64,000 nucleotides of DNA from contig WVSN01000004.1 of the NCBI GenBank assembly GCA_015689705.1, forward strand, positions 124,001 to 188,000, read 5' to 3'. The notes below the pieces were generated by a model. That model did not search any database, was not told the origin of the DNA, and saw only the letters and a list, made by a program, of their open reading frames with translations. Both the position numbers and the translations under genes were made by a program. Shown here piece by piece: positions 26,315 to 36,148 of the stretch. Each line of letters opens with the position of its first letter. The first letter of the stretch is position 1. Origin of the DNA: Rhodobacterales bacterium HKCCE3408. Lineage in GTDB: Bacteria; Pseudomonadota; Alphaproteobacteria; Rhodobacterales; Rhodobacteraceae.

Positions 26315-27783
26315 CAGCCCTCGTAGCCGTCGCGGACGAGACGGTCGAGCGCGAGCACGCCCCACCCCGTCGCGCCTTTCGGCGCCATCGCCGTGTCGGA
26401 CTTGACCGAGGCGACGCCGGCGATGTCGAGATGAATCCACGGCACGCCGTCCTTGACGAAACGTTGCAGGAACTGCGCCGCAGTGATCGAGCCGGCGGGC
26501 CGGCCGCCGACGTTCTTCATGTCGGCGATGTTGGATTTCAGCATCTTGTCGTAGGCGGCGCCAAGTGGCATCCGCCACGCGCCCTCGCCCTCGGTCTTCG
26601 CGGCCTTGAGGAAGGCGTTGGCGAAGGTGTCGTCGTTCGAGAAGACGCCGGCATTTTCGTGTCCGAGGCCGATGATGATCGCGCCCGTCAGGGTCGCGAG
26701 ATCGACGATGCCGGCGGGCGCGTAGGTCTCCTGCGCGTACCAGAGCACGTCGGCCAGGACGAGCCGGCCCTCGGCGTCGGTGTTGATGACCTCGATCGTG
26801 TCGCCCTTCATCGAGGTGACGACGTCGCCCGGTCGCTGCGCGCGGGCATCCGGCATGTTCTCGACCAGACCGACGAGGCCGACGACGTTGGCCTTGGCCT
26901 TGCGCAGCGCGAGCGCCTTCATCACGCCCGCGACGGTGCCGGCGCCACCCATGTCCATGGTCATGTCTTCCATGCCGGCGGCGGGCTTGAGGCTGATGCC
27001 GCCGGTGTCGAAGACGACGCCCTTGCCGACGAGCGCGAGCGGCGCGTCGCCCTTGGTGCCGCCCATCCATTCCATGACGACGATCTTCGACGGGCTTTCC
27101 GAGCCCTGCCCGACGCCGAGGAGTGCGCCCATGCCGAGCTTCTCCATGTCGGCCTCTTCGAGCACCTTGATCTTCAGGCCAAGATCCTTGAGCGCGGTCA
27201 GCCGCGCGGCGAATTCGGTCGTGGTCAGGACGTTGGCGGGCTCGCTGACGAGATCGCGGGTGAAGAACACGCCTTCGGCCATGGCAGCCACGGTCGCGGC
27301 CGCCTCGCGCGCCTCGTCGGGCTTGGCGCAGAGGATTTTCGCGCCCTGCGGCTCGGTCTTTTCGCCGGTCTTGCGATCCTCGAAGGCGTAGGTGCGGAGC
27401 ACGAGGCCGAGCGCGAGGTCGGCGATCCGCTGCGTGCCGGCGACGCAGACCGTCAGCGCCTTGCCGCCGGCGAATTTCGCGATCGATGCCCCGGCCTTCC
27501 GAGCCGTCGCCGCGTCGGCCCGGCGGTCGAGCTTGACGATGGCCAGCCCGTCGACCTCGAGCCCGGCGGGATAGTTCAGCACCACGGCCTCGCCGGCGCC
27601 GAGCTTGCCCCAGGCCTCGGCCTCGACCGCGCGCGCGACCGCGCCCTTGGTCATCCGGTTCAGCCGCCGCGCGACCGGGTCGAGCTTGCCGTCCGATGTC
27701 GCCACCACGGCCATCCGTCCGGCCGTTCCGGCCAGCGTGTCAAGATCGGGTTCGGCGAAGTCGATGGGGATCGGACGTGTCAT
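26314..27783 (-). CDS. pepA: Leucyl aminopeptidase (M17)
   Basis: 489 residues, normal for PepA. The C-terminal catalytic domain has the metal-binding block GKGVVFDTGGISLKPAAGM, MDMGGAGTV and NTDAEGRLVLAD. The enzyme is a cytosolic hexameric di-metal exopeptidase; some PepA proteins also bind DNA. It is the first gene of the pepA-holC pair and is divergent from lptF, sharing a 137-base upstream region. Confidence 0.97.
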   Translation of the reverse strand: MTRPIPIDFAEPDLDTLAGTAGRMAVVATSDGKLDPVARRLNRMTKGAVARAVEAEAWGKLGAGEAVVLNYPAGLEVDGLAIVKLDRRADAATARKAGASIAKFAGGKALTVCVAGTQRIADLALGLVLRTYAFEDRKTGEKTEPQGAKILCAKPDEAREAAATVAAMAEGVFFTRDLVSEPANVLTTTEFAARLTALKDLGLKIKVLEEADMEKLGMGALLGVGQGSESPSKIVVMEWMGGTKGDAPLALVGKGVVFDTGGISLKPAAGMEDMTMDMGGAGTVAGVMKALALRKAKANVVGLVGLVENMPDARAQRPGDVVTSMKGDTIEVINTDAEGRLVLADVLWYAQETYAPAGIVDLATLTGAIIIGLGHENAGVFSNDDTFANAFLKAAKTEGEGAWRMPLGAAYDKMLKSNIADMKNVGGRPAGSITAAQFLQRFVKDGVPWIHLDIAGVASVKSDTAMAPKGATGWGVLALDRLVRDGYEG

Positions 27784-27920
27784 GCGGAGGCCTCCAAATC
27801 ACGATGTCGCCCGAGACTTAGGCCCTGCCCGCGGGAAAGGCCAGTCACCCCTGTTCGCCCGCCGGACGATCCGCTAGAACCGATAAGACCAGGCGACGGG
27901 GCAGCGGGGGAACACATCGG

Positions 27921-29042
27921 GTGGGGCGTTACGATCGCTATATCCTCTCGCAGCTTCTGGTGCTCTTCGGCTTCTTCAGTCTGGTTCTCATTTCCGTCTA
28001 CTGGATCAACCAGGCCGTCGACCTGTTCGACGCCCTGATCGCCGACGGCCAGAACGTCGCGGTGTTCCTGGAACTGACCGCGCTGTCGCTGCCGCAGATC
28101 GTGCTGCTGGTCCTGCCCGTCTCGGCCTTCGTCGCGGTGCTCTACATCTTCAACCGGATGATCTCGGAATCCGAGCTGGTGGTTCTTCAGACCGCCGGGC
28201 TCGGGCCGCTGCGGCTGCTGCGCCCGGTCGTGGTCTTCGGCCTGCTGCTGGCGGTGCTGATCGCCATCCCGGCGCATATCCTGTCGCCCGTCGCACGGAC
28301 CGAATTCAACCAACGGTCTTCCGAAGTCAGCCGCGATCTGGCCGGCCGCTTCCTGCGCGCGGGCGAGTTCATCTCGCCGTCGGACGGGCTGACGGTCTTC
28401 ATCCGCGAGATCACCGATCTGGGCGAGTTCCGCGACATCTTCCTGCAGGACCGCACCGCCGAAGGGACGGAAACGACCTACACGGCGCACCGCGCGCTTC
28501 TGGTCGGCACCGCGAACGGCCCGCGGCTGGTGATGTTCGACGGGATGGCGCAGACGCGGCTGCCCGACGACCGGCTGGCCGTCGTCGCGTTCGACGATTT
28601 CACCTACGATCTGGCCGGGCTGATCGACATGCCCGAGGAGCGGTTGCGGGACATCCGCGAACTGCCGACGGCGCTGCTTCTGACGGCGGACGAAATCGAT
28701 GCCGATCTCTATGGCTCGACTGTCACGGCAATGCGGTTCGTGGCCCATGACCGGATCGTCAAGGAGCTGTTTGCCTTCTTCATCCCGATCATCGGCGCGG
28801 CGGCGCTGATGACGGGGACGTTCTCGCGCTTCGGGGTCTGGCCGCAGATCCTGACGGCGGTCTGCCTGATGGTGCCGTTGCAGATGCTGTGGAACATCAC
28901 CGGCACGATCGCGCAATCGGACCTGTCGCGGATGTGGATGGCCTACATCCAGCCGGCGGCGGCGGCCGTTGTCGCGGCCGTCATGGTCGCGCTGGCGATG
29001 CGGCGACGGCGGCCGCGGCCCCGGGCGCAGGTGGCGGCATGA
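27921..29042 (+). CDS. lptF: LPS export ABC transporter permease LptF
   Basis: 373 residues from GTG 27921. It has an N-terminal pair of membrane helices, a large periplasmic jellyroll region (about 120-260), and four further C-terminal helices. It opens GRYDRYILSQLLVLFGF as in LptF/YjgP. With LptG and the LptB ATPase it extracts LPS from the inner membrane; lptB is not in the window. The stop overlaps lptG by 4 bases. Confidence 0.95.
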   Translation: MGRYDRYILSQLLVLFGFFSLVLISVYWINQAVDLFDALIADGQNVAVFLELTALSLPQIVLLVLPVSAFVAVLYIFNRMISESELVVLQTAGLGPLRLLRPVVVFGLLLAVLIAIPAHILSPVARTEFNQRSSEVSRDLAGRFLRAGEFISPSDGLTVFIREITDLGEFRDIFLQDRTAEGTETTYTAHRALLVGTANGPRLVMFDGMAQTRLPDDRLAVVAFDDFTYDLAGLIDMPEERLRDIRELPTALLLTADEIDADLYGSTVTAMRFVAHDRIVKELFAFFIPIIGAAALMTGTFSRFGVWPQILTAVCLMVPLQMLWNITGTIAQSDLSRMWMAYIQPAAAAVVAAVMVALAMRRRRPRPRAQVAA

Positions 29043-30136
29043 TCCTGCATTTCTACATCGCCCGGCGGTTCCTGCGCGCCTTCATGATCGTCGTCGCGGT
29101 CTTCGTCTCGATCCTTCTGCCGATCGATTTCGCCGAGCAGATCCGGCGCGTCGGCGGCAGCGAGAGCCCGTTCGGAGCGGCGTTCGAGCTGAGCCTTCTG
29201 AACCTGCCGGGGATGCTGTACCAGCTTCTCCCGCTTTTCGTGATGATCGCGACGCTGTTCCTGTTCCTCGCCCTGGCGCGGACATCGGAACTCGTGGTCA
29301 TCCGGTCCTCGGGCCGCTCGGCGCTTCGATCGACCATGTCGCCGGTGACAGTGGCGCTGCTGATCGGGGTCTTCGGCGTGACCGTGCTGAACCCGATCGT
29401 CGCGGCGACGGAGCGCCAGTACGAAAGCCGCATCGCCGCGTTCCGTTCGGGTGAGGCCCGCACATTGAGCGTGTTCGCGGGCGGGCTGTGGCTCCGGCAG
29501 GGCAACGGATCGCGGCAGACCGTGATCCGGGCCAGCAGCGCCAATGGCGACGGCACGACGCTGAGCGACGCGACCTTCTTCGTGTTCGACGACACCGGGT
29601 CGGTTGTGCAGCGCATCGACGCCGAGGGCGCGCGGCTGACGGCCGGGGCCTGGGTGCTGAACGGCGTGAAGGCCTGGCCGATCGCGGGCAGCGACAATCC
29701 CGAGGCCGCGGCGGAGCGGTTCGACAGCTTCACCCTGCCCTCGACCCTGACCGCCGAGCAGATCCGCGACAGCTTCGCCCGGCCATCGACCGTGCCGATC
29801 TACGAGCTGCCGGGCTTCATCGCGCAGATGAACGCCGCCGGGTTCGCCGCGCTGACCCACCGCGTCTGGCTGCAGATGGAGCTGAGCAATCCGCTGATGC
29901 TGGCCGCGATGGTTCTGATCGGCGCAGGCTTCACGATGCGCCATACGCGGTTCGGGCGGACCGGGCTGATGGTGCTGATCGCGATCATCCTCGGCTTCGG
30001 CATCTTCTTCGTGAGGAACTTCGCGCAAGTCCTTGGCGAGACGGCGCAATTGCCCGTTCTCCTAGTCGCCTGGGCGCCACCTTCGGCAGCGATACTGCTG
30101 GCGCTAGGTCTGTTGTTGCAGACGGAGGACGGGTGA
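29039..30136 (+). CDS. lptG: LPS export ABC transporter permease LptG
   Basis: 365 residues from ATG 29039, in ATGA overlap with lptF. The topology is the same as LptF, and it begins MILHFYIARRFLRAF with a periplasmic domain at about 130-260. It completes the LptB2FG extractor. The last base of its stop is the first base of the lptD start (TGATG), so lptF, lptG and lptD are translationally coupled. Confidence 0.95.
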   Translation: MILHFYIARRFLRAFMIVVAVFVSILLPIDFAEQIRRVGGSESPFGAAFELSLLNLPGMLYQLLPLFVMIATLFLFLALARTSELVVIRSSGRSALRSTMSPVTVALLIGVFGVTVLNPIVAATERQYESRIAAFRSGEARTLSVFAGGLWLRQGNGSRQTVIRASSANGDGTTLSDATFFVFDDTGSVVQRIDAEGARLTAGAWVLNGVKAWPIAGSDNPEAAAERFDSFTLPSTLTAEQIRDSFARPSTVPIYELPGFIAQMNAAGFAALTHRVWLQMELSNPLMLAAMVLIGAGFTMRHTRFGRTGLMVLIAIILGFGIFFVRNFAQVLGETAQLPVLLVAWAPPSAAILLALGLLLQTEDG

Positions 30137-32253
30137 TGCGGCGGTTTCTCGCTGTCCTGCTTTTCCTTGCCCTGCCGGCGCAGGCGCAGGACGATCCGCC
30201 GGCGACGCTGATCGCCGACGATATCCGCTTTGACGGCCCGGCCGAGACCGTCACCGCGAGCGGCACTGTGGAGGTCTTCTACGGCGGCTCGATCCTGCGC
30301 GCCGCCCGCGTAAGCTACGACGGCCGGAACGACCGGATCGAGGTCGAAGGGCCGCTGACGCTGATCGACGAAAACGGGCGTACGGTATTCCTCGCCGAAT
30401 TTGCCGAGCTCGACGCCGACCTTCAGAACGGTGTCCTGCGGTCGGCCCGCCTTGTCCTCGACCGGCAGCTTCAGATTGCCGCGACCGAAATCGAACGCGT
30501 CGACGGACGCTATACGCAGGCCTACCAGACCGTTGCGTCCTCGTGTGAAGTCTGCGCCGGAAACCCCCGTCCGCTCTGGGAAATCCGCGCCCGGCGGATC
30601 ATCCACGACGCCGAGGAACGCCAGCTCTATTTCGAAAACGCCCAGTTCCGCGCCTTCGGCATTCCGATCGCCTGGTTCCCGCGGCTCAGGATGCCCGACC
30701 CGACGCGGGAACGGGTCTCGGGCGTGCTCGTTCCCGAGATCTTTGGCAACGACAACCTGGGGACCGGCCTGATGGTGCCCTACTTCATAACGCTCGGACC
30801 CCATCGCGACCTGACCTTCGCCCCCTACGTGACGACCGATGGCTTTGCCGGCGCGGAATTGCGGTACCGCCAGGCGTTCCGGCGCGGCTGGATCGAGGCC
30901 AACGGCCAGATCAGTTTCGACGACCTGACCGACGATGACATGCGCGGCTACGTCTTCGCCGAAGGCTTTTTCGTGCTGCCGCGCGGATTCGCGCTCGATC
31001 TGCAGCTTCAGGGCGTGACCGACCGGGCCTATCTGGGCACCTACGGGATCGCCGAACTCGACCGGCTGGAAAGTCACGCCATCGCATCGCGCACCCGGCC
31101 CGGCGAATACACCGAGCTTGGCTTCACCAACTACAATTCGCTGCGGGAAGGCGAAGACAACTCGACCCTGCCCAACAACATCCTCGATGCGGAATGGACC
31201 CGGCTGTGGAACCTGCCCGGACAGGCCGGAACGGCGCGCCTGTCCTTCACGGCGCATAGCCATATCCGGGCCGAGGATGACGACATGATCGGGCGGGACG
31301 TTAGCCGGATCGGCGCCGAGGCCGGATGGCGCGGCGACTGGATCGGGCCGGCGGGTCTCGTCTTCGCGGCCGAGACAGCGCTGGTGGCCGATTTCTACGC
31401 CATCTCTCAGGACAGCAGCTATCCCGATACCGATATCCGCTTCGCACCCGCTGCCGCGGCCGAGGTCAGCTGGCCCTTCGTGTCGGTCAGCCCGCGCGGC
31501 GTGACCCATCTCGTGACGCCGACCGTTCAGCTGGCCTGGTCGGATGACGGCGACGCCGAGATCCCGAACGAGGACAGCACGATCGTCTCGTTCGACGAGG
31601 CCAACCTGTTCGCGCTGAACCGGTTCCCGGGTTCGGATGCGCGCGAAAGCGGGACGCGGATGGCGGCCGGAATCAGCTATACGCGCACCGACCCGCTCGG
31701 CTGGTCGCTCGGCGCGACGGTCGGACGGGTCTGGCGCGACACCGACCCGATGTCCTTCACGCAGGGCTCCGGCCTCGACGGCGAACAATCGGACTGGCTG
31801 GTGGCGGTCGGCTTCACGCTCGACGACCGGTTCACGCTGGTCAATCGGGCGCTTTTTGACGACGGGTTCACCTTCACCTCGAATGAAACCGCGCTCAACT
31901 GGGCGGGCGAGCGGCACGACCTGACCGGGCTTTTCACCTTCCTCGCCGCCGATCCCGCCGAGGGCCGGCCCGAGGAAACCAGTGAACTCTACCTTGAAGG
32001 CGGTTACGACTTCGGTGGCGGCTGGTCGGCCGATGCCGACTGGCGTTACGATTTCGCCGCCAACGACAGTACACGCGCGGGGCTTGGCGTCGCCTATGCA
32101 ACGGAGTGCATCGACGTGGAGTTTTCGGTCTCGCGTCGGTTTACCTCCTCGGCTAACTTGGCGCCGGCCACGGAATTCGGACTGACGGTCGCACTGAACG
32201 GCTTCGGTGCCGGCCGGAGCGGACGCAGCCAGAACCGCGTCTGCCACAACTGA
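30136..32253 (+). CDS. lptD: LPS assembly outer-membrane protein LptD
   Basis: 705 residues from ATG 30136, immediately at the lptG stop. The signal peptide is about 1-18 (ending AQAQDDPP). An OstA/LptA-like jellyroll follows (about 25-130), with a cysteine pair in SSCEVCAG (about 136-140), then a long beta-barrel with alternating hydrophobic strands and one more Cys near the C-terminus (ATECIDVEF). LptD inserts LPS into the outer leaflet; the cysteines probably form the disulphides needed for maturation. The partner lptE is not in the window. Confidence 0.95.
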   Translation: MRRFLAVLLFLALPAQAQDDPPATLIADDIRFDGPAETVTASGTVEVFYGGSILRAARVSYDGRNDRIEVEGPLTLIDENGRTVFLAEFAELDADLQNGVLRSARLVLDRQLQIAATEIERVDGRYTQAYQTVASSCEVCAGNPRPLWEIRARRIIHDAEERQLYFENAQFRAFGIPIAWFPRLRMPDPTRERVSGVLVPEIFGNDNLGTGLMVPYFITLGPHRDLTFAPYVTTDGFAGAELRYRQAFRRGWIEANGQISFDDLTDDDMRGYVFAEGFFVLPRGFALDLQLQGVTDRAYLGTYGIAELDRLESHAIASRTRPGEYTELGFTNYNSLREGEDNSTLPNNILDAEWTRLWNLPGQAGTARLSFTAHSHIRAEDDDMIGRDVSRIGAEAGWRGDWIGPAGLVFAAETALVADFYAISQDSSYPDTDIRFAPAAAAEVSWPFVSVSPRGVTHLVTPTVQLAWSDDGDAEIPNEDSTIVSFDEANLFALNRFPGSDARESGTRMAAGISYTRTDPLGWSLGATVGRVWRDTDPMSFTQGSGLDGEQSDWLVAVGFTLDDRFTLVNRALFDDGFTFTSNETALNWAGERHDLTGLFTFLAADPAEGRPEETSELYLEGGYDFGGGWSADADWRYDFAANDSTRAGLGVAYATECIDVEFSVSRRFTSSANLAPATEFGLTVALNGFGAGRSGRSQNRVCHN

Positions 32254-32266
32254 CGACGGACCACGC

Positions 32267-33466
32267 ATGATGACACGAGCCCTGATCGCCGCCCTCTTCT
32301 GCCTCGCCACCGCTGTGCCGGTCGCGGCGCAGAACCCGTTCAGCGCGGCGGTCGTCGTGAACGACCGGGCGGTCACCTACTACGAGATCGACCAGCGCAT
32401 CCGCTTCTTCCAGCTTCTGAACGCGCCCGGCGACGTGACCGGCCGCGCCCGCGACGCGCTGGTCGACGAGCGGTTGCAGATCGACGCCGCCGAGGCGCTT
32501 GGTGTGCTGCCCTCGGAGGAGGAGCTGCTGGACGGGATGACCGAGTTCGCCGCGCGGGTGAATCTCGGCCCCGAGGAATTCATCCAGCAGCTTGAACGGG
32601 CCGGCGTCGCCGGCGAGACCTTCCGCGACTTCGTGCGCGCCGGCATCGCCTGGCGGAACGTCGTGCGCAGCCAGTTCGGGCCGCGGTCGCAGGTGACCGA
32701 GGAAGAGGTCGACCGGGCGCTGGCCCTCGCGCAGGGCGAGACGGGCGCACGGGCGCTTCTGGCCGAGATCGTCGTGCCGATCAGCAACGAGAACCAGGCC
32801 GGTGTGCGGAACCTGGTGAACGAACTCAGCGACACACTCGATGGTGACATCGACGGGTTTTCGGCTGCGGCGCGGCGCTATTCGGCCTCGCAATCCGCCC
32901 GTCAGGGCGGCTCGCTCGGCTGGCGGCCGCTCTCCGCGCTGCCGCCGGGGCTGCGCGGCATCGTGCTGGCTTTGCCGCCCGGCGGCGTCAGCGAGCCCGT
33001 CCCGCTCGGTCAGGCGCTGGCGATCTTCCAGCTGCGCGATTTCGAGGAAAGCCAGTATGTCAGCCCCGAGGTGAACGCGGTCGACTATGCCATCGTCGCC
33101 ATTCCCGGCGGCCGGACGGACTCGGCCATCGCGGCAGCGCAAGTGCTCGAGGACAGCCTCGATACCTGCGACGACCTCTATGGCGTGCGCCCGGACGGTT
33201 TCGTGCGCGAAGTGCAGGAGGTCGCCGCGATACCCGGTCCGATCGCGACCGAGCTCGGCACGCTCGACGCGAACGAGGTGTCCTACGACCTGACCACGGC
33301 AGACGGCGCGCTGATGTTCCTGATGCTGTGCGGCCGGACCACCGAACTGCCCGAGGGCTATCGCGAGGAAATCCGCCAGCAGCTCTTCAACCAGCGGCTC
33401 GAAAGCTACGCCGCCGGCTATCTCGAGGAGCTGCGGGCCGAGGCGTTCATCCGCGAGGACGGGTGA
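32267..33466 (+). CDS. surA: Periplasmic peptidyl-prolyl isomerase SurA
   Basis: 399 residues from ATG 32267 (a second ATG follows directly). It has a signal peptide (about 1-21, ending PVAAQNPF), a SurA N-terminal domain (about 22-145) and a parvulin PPIase region around 160-265 (LAEIVVPI ... QGGSLGWRPLSALPPGL). The C-terminal third is less conserved. It chaperones outer-membrane proteins, including LptD, encoded just upstream. Its stop overlaps the pdxA GTG start. Confidence 0.93.
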   Translation: MMTRALIAALFCLATAVPVAAQNPFSAAVVVNDRAVTYYEIDQRIRFFQLLNAPGDVTGRARDALVDERLQIDAAEALGVLPSEEELLDGMTEFAARVNLGPEEFIQQLERAGVAGETFRDFVRAGIAWRNVVRSQFGPRSQVTEEEVDRALALAQGETGARALLAEIVVPISNENQAGVRNLVNELSDTLDGDIDGFSAAARRYSASQSARQGGSLGWRPLSALPPGLRGIVLALPPGGVSEPVPLGQALAIFQLRDFEESQYVSPEVNAVDYAIVAIPGGRTDSAIAAAQVLEDSLDTCDDLYGVRPDGFVREVQEVAAIPGPIATELGTLDANEVSYDLTTADGALMFLMLCGRTTELPEGYREEIRQQLFNQRLESYAAGYLEELRAEAFIREDG

Positions 33467-34449
33467 TCCACCCCATCGCCGTAAGCTGTGGCGAGCCTGC
33501 CGGAATCGGACCGGAGATCGCCGTGCGCGCGTCCGAGCGCCTTGGCGGGCGTCTGCCGTTCTTCGTAATCGGGGCACCTCGGCATTTCGCCGGACATGGC
33601 CGCCGCGTCGAGGAGATCGGCGCGCCCGAGGAAGCCGCCCGGGTCGGCGCCCGCGCCCTTCCCGTCCTGCCCATCGAAATTCCCGGCGAGGCCGTCCCGG
33701 GCGAGCCGAACCCGGCCCAGGCGCATGGCATTGTCGACGCGATCACTCGCGGCGCGGCCATGGCGATTGAGGGCAAAGCCTCGGCGCTCTGCACGCTGCC
33801 GATCCACAAGAAGGCGCTGATGGACGGCGCGGGCTTCGGGTTTCCGGGACATACCGAGTTCCTCGCCCATCTCGGCGGCGTCGATCGCGTGGTGATGATG
33901 CTGGCGTCGGACATGCTCAAGGTCGTGCCGGCGACGATCCACATCCCGCTGAAAGACGTGCCGGGCGCGCTGACCCGTGCGCTGTTGTCGGATACGATCC
34001 GGATCACGGCCCGCGCGCTGGATCGGGATTTCGGGATCGAGAATGCGCGCATCGCGGTTGCGGGTATGAACCCTCATGCCGGCGAAGGAGGCGCGATCGG
34101 ACGCGAGGAGATCGAGACCATCCGACCGGTCGTGGACTCGCTCCGCGCCGAGGGGCTGGCGGTGTCCGGCCCGCATTCGGGCGATACGCTGTTCCACGCT
34201 GCCGCCCGCGCCCGCTACGACGTGGCGGTGACGATGTACCACGACCAGGCGCTGATCCCGATCAAGACGCTCGATTTCGCGGGCGGGGTGAACGTGACGC
34301 TTGGCCTGCCTTTCATCCGGACCTCGCCCGACCACGGGACGGCGATGGATATCGCGGGGCGCGGACTGGCCGACCCGACGAGTTTCATCGCGGCGCTGGA
34401 GATGGCCGCGGACATGGCGGCGACGCGGGGACGGGTCGATGCCGGCTGA
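33463..34449 (+). CDS. pdxA: 4-hydroxythreonine-4-phosphate dehydrogenase
   Basis: 328 residues from GTG 33463, overlapping the surA stop by 4 bases; an upstream extension would lie wholly inside surA. The motifs SCGEPAGIGPEIA (N-terminus), TLPIHKKALMDGAGFGFPGHTE and MYHDQALIPIK are characteristic, with metal-binding His and Asp residues. The enzyme oxidises and decarboxylates 4-phosphohydroxythreonine in pyridoxal 5'-phosphate synthesis. The surA-pdxA-rsmA order is conserved. Confidence 0.96.
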   Translation: MIHPIAVSCGEPAGIGPEIAVRASERLGGRLPFFVIGAPRHFAGHGRRVEEIGAPEEAARVGARALPVLPIEIPGEAVPGEPNPAQAHGIVDAITRGAAMAIEGKASALCTLPIHKKALMDGAGFGFPGHTEFLAHLGGVDRVVMMLASDMLKVVPATIHIPLKDVPGALTRALLSDTIRITARALDRDFGIENARIAVAGMNPHAGEGGAIGREEIETIRPVVDSLRAEGLAVSGPHSGDTLFHAAARARYDVAVTMYHDQALIPIKTLDFAGGVNVTLGLPFIRTSPDHGTAMDIAGRGLADPTSFIAALEMAADMAATRGRVDAG

Positions 34450-34492
34450 GGGGGGCTCTGCCCCCCGCCTGCGGCTCCCCCCGGGATATTTT
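34450..34492. repeat. Rhodobacterales-type GC-rich intergenic repeat
   Basis: GGGGGGC-TCT-GCCCCCC is a perfect 7-bp stem with a triloop, followed by CTGCGGCTCCCCCCGGGATATTTTC. This composite element recurs between genes in Rhodobacteraceae genomes (my knowledge of the group). Here it fills most of the 60-base pdxA-rsmA gap and may terminate or stabilise the pdxA message. It is the only copy I see in the window. Confidence 0.7.
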
Positions 34493-34509
34493 CAAAGCGG
34501 CGAAGTGCG

Positions 34510-35346
34510 ATGAGCGCGATCGACGGCCTGCCGCCCCTGCGCGCGGTGATCGCGGCGCACGGGCTGAGCGCGCGCAAGGCGCTCGGGCAGAACTTCATCC
34601 TCGATCTGAACCTGACGGCGAAGATCGCGCGGATCGCGGGCGACCTGTCGGCCTGCGACGTGGTCGAGGTCGGCCCCGGCCCCGGCGGGCTGACGCGCGG
34701 GCTGCTGGCCGAAGGCGCGCGGCGGGTCGTGGCGATCGAGAAGGATGCGCGCTGCCTGCCTGCGCTTCAGGAAATCGCGGCGGCCTATCCCGGGCGGCTC
34801 GAGATCGTGCAGGGTGATGCGCTCGAAGTGGACTGGGCGGCGATGGTCACTCCGCCCGTGCGGATCGTGGCGAACCTGCCCTACAATGTCGGCACGGAGC
34901 TTCTGGTGCGCTGGCTGTCACCGGCTGCGTGGCCGCCGGTCTGGTCGAGCCTGACGCTGATGTTCCAGCGCGAAGTGGCCGAACGGATCGTGGCGGTGCC
35001 GGGATCGAAGGCTTATGGACGGCTCGCGGTGCTGGCGAACTGGCGCTGCGAGGCGCGGATCGCGATGTCCCTGCCCCCGGAGGCGTTCGTGCCGCCGCCC
35101 AAGGTGCGGTCCGCCGTCGTGCAGCTGGACGCGTTGCCGGCGCCCCGCTTTCCGGCCGATCCGGCCGTGCTGTCACGCGTCGTCGCGGCGGCGTTCAACC
35201 AGCGCCGGAAGATGCTGCGCGCGGCCCTGCGCGGGCTTGCGCCCGACATCGAGGATCGCCTTATGGCATCCGGCATCCCGCCCACGGACCGGGCCGAGGA
35301 TGTCGGGCTGGAGCAGTTCTGCGCGCTGGCGCGAAACCTGGCCTAG
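34510..35346 (+). CDS. rsmA: 16S rRNA dimethyladenosine transferase
   Basis: 278 residues. The SAM-binding [15 protein letters not shown], the catalytic NLPYN block ([12 protein letters not shown]) and the C-terminal [13 protein letters not shown] are all present. RsmA/KsgA dimethylates A1518 and A1519 (E. coli numbering) late in 30S assembly. It is separated from pdxA by the repeat element. It converges on the DUF4167 gene with 3 bases between stops. Confidence 0.97.
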   Translation: MSAIDGLPPLRAVIAAHGLSARKALGQNFILDLNLTAKIARIAGDLSACDVVEVGPGPGGLTRGLLAEGARRVVAIEKDARCLPALQEIAAAYPGRLEIVQGDALEVDWAAMVTPPVRIVANLPYNVGTELLVRWLSPAAWPPVWSSLTLMFQREVAERIVAVPGSKAYGRLAVLANWRCEARIAMSLPPEAFVPPPKVRSAVVQLDALPAPRFPADPAVLSRVVAAAFNQRRKMLRAALRGLAPDIEDRLMASGIPPTDRAEDVGLEQFCALARNLA

Positions 35347-35349
35347 GGT

Positions 35350-35919
35350 TTATTCCGCGGCGGCCGAGGGCTGGTCGTCGTTGCCACCGGCCGGCTGATC
35401 GGAACCCTCCTCACCGCTCGGACGGCGGCTGCGGCGGTTCCGGCGCGGCTTCGGGTTGTCCTCGGGCGTTTCGACGAGCTTCGGTTCGGACCCGCTGTTC
35501 GGGCTGTCGATCACGTCGTCGAAGGCGTTGCCGCCCCGCTGCGAGTCCTGCTGCGGCTGGTTGCTGCCCTGATCGTCGTCGCGGCCATCCTGACGGTCGC
35601 GGCGCTGGTTGGACTGCTGGTTGTTGTTATTGTTGTTGTTCTGCTGGTCCTGCTGTTCACGCCGCGCGTCCATTTCGCGCTGCGCTTCGCTGAGGAGCCG
35701 CGTGTAATGCTCGGCGTGCTGCTGGAAGTTCTCCGCCGCCACCCGGTCGTTGCCGAGCTGCGCGTCGCGCGCGAGCTGGTTGTACTTGTCGATGATCTGT
35801 TGCGGCGTGCCGCGGACCTTGCCTTCCGGGCCCGAGCTGTCGAACACACGATTGACGATATTGCCAACCGAACGGTTGCGATTGCCTTTCGACCGCGAGC
35901 GGTTCTTCGATGATCTCAT
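35350..35919 (-). CDS. DUF4167 domain protein with Asn/Gln-rich tail
   Basis: 189 residues from ATG 35919. The N-terminal 95 residues form the DUF4167 domain: a basic start (MRSSKNRSRSKGNRNRS) followed by NIVNRVFDSSGPEGKVRGT and a helical YNQLARDA ... HAEHYTRLL segment. The rest is disordered and low-complexity, with a run of seven Asn encoded by near-perfect AAC/AAT repeats and many Gln, Asp and Arg. The family is alphaproteobacterial and of unknown function; the basic start suggests nucleic-acid binding (inference). prmC lies 229 bases upstream. Confidence 0.88.
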   Translation of the reverse strand: MRSSKNRSRSKGNRNRSVGNIVNRVFDSSGPEGKVRGTPQQIIDKYNQLARDAQLGNDRVAAENFQQHAEHYTRLLSEAQREMDARREQQDQQNNNNNNNQQSNQRRDRQDGRDDDQGSNQPQQDSQRGGNAFDDVIDSPNSGSEPKLVETPEDNPKPRRNRRSRRPSGEEGSDQPAGGNDDQPSAAAE

Positions 35920-36148
35920 TGGTGTTGTTCTGTTCCAGTTACGCTGGTGGGTCGTGCCGGGCGTCGGTCGCGCAGATGCGCCAAGGCCCTTACAATTCGG
36001 TCGACCCGCTTCTTTCGGCAAACCTGCGGCGGATCGGCCTTCCGATCACGCCCCGCAGGAACGAGTAACCATGCAATCCCGCCCGAAACAAGGTCAAAAT
36101 GCGGAAGATCGCGGGTTTTATCGCCTGAAAGCCGCATATCTCTGCGGG

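Noticed and set aside
29800-32376. Long antisense frame (858 codons) opposite lptG and lptD
   Set aside because: The sense strand encodes LptG and LptD with clear motifs; the antisense product has no fold signature.
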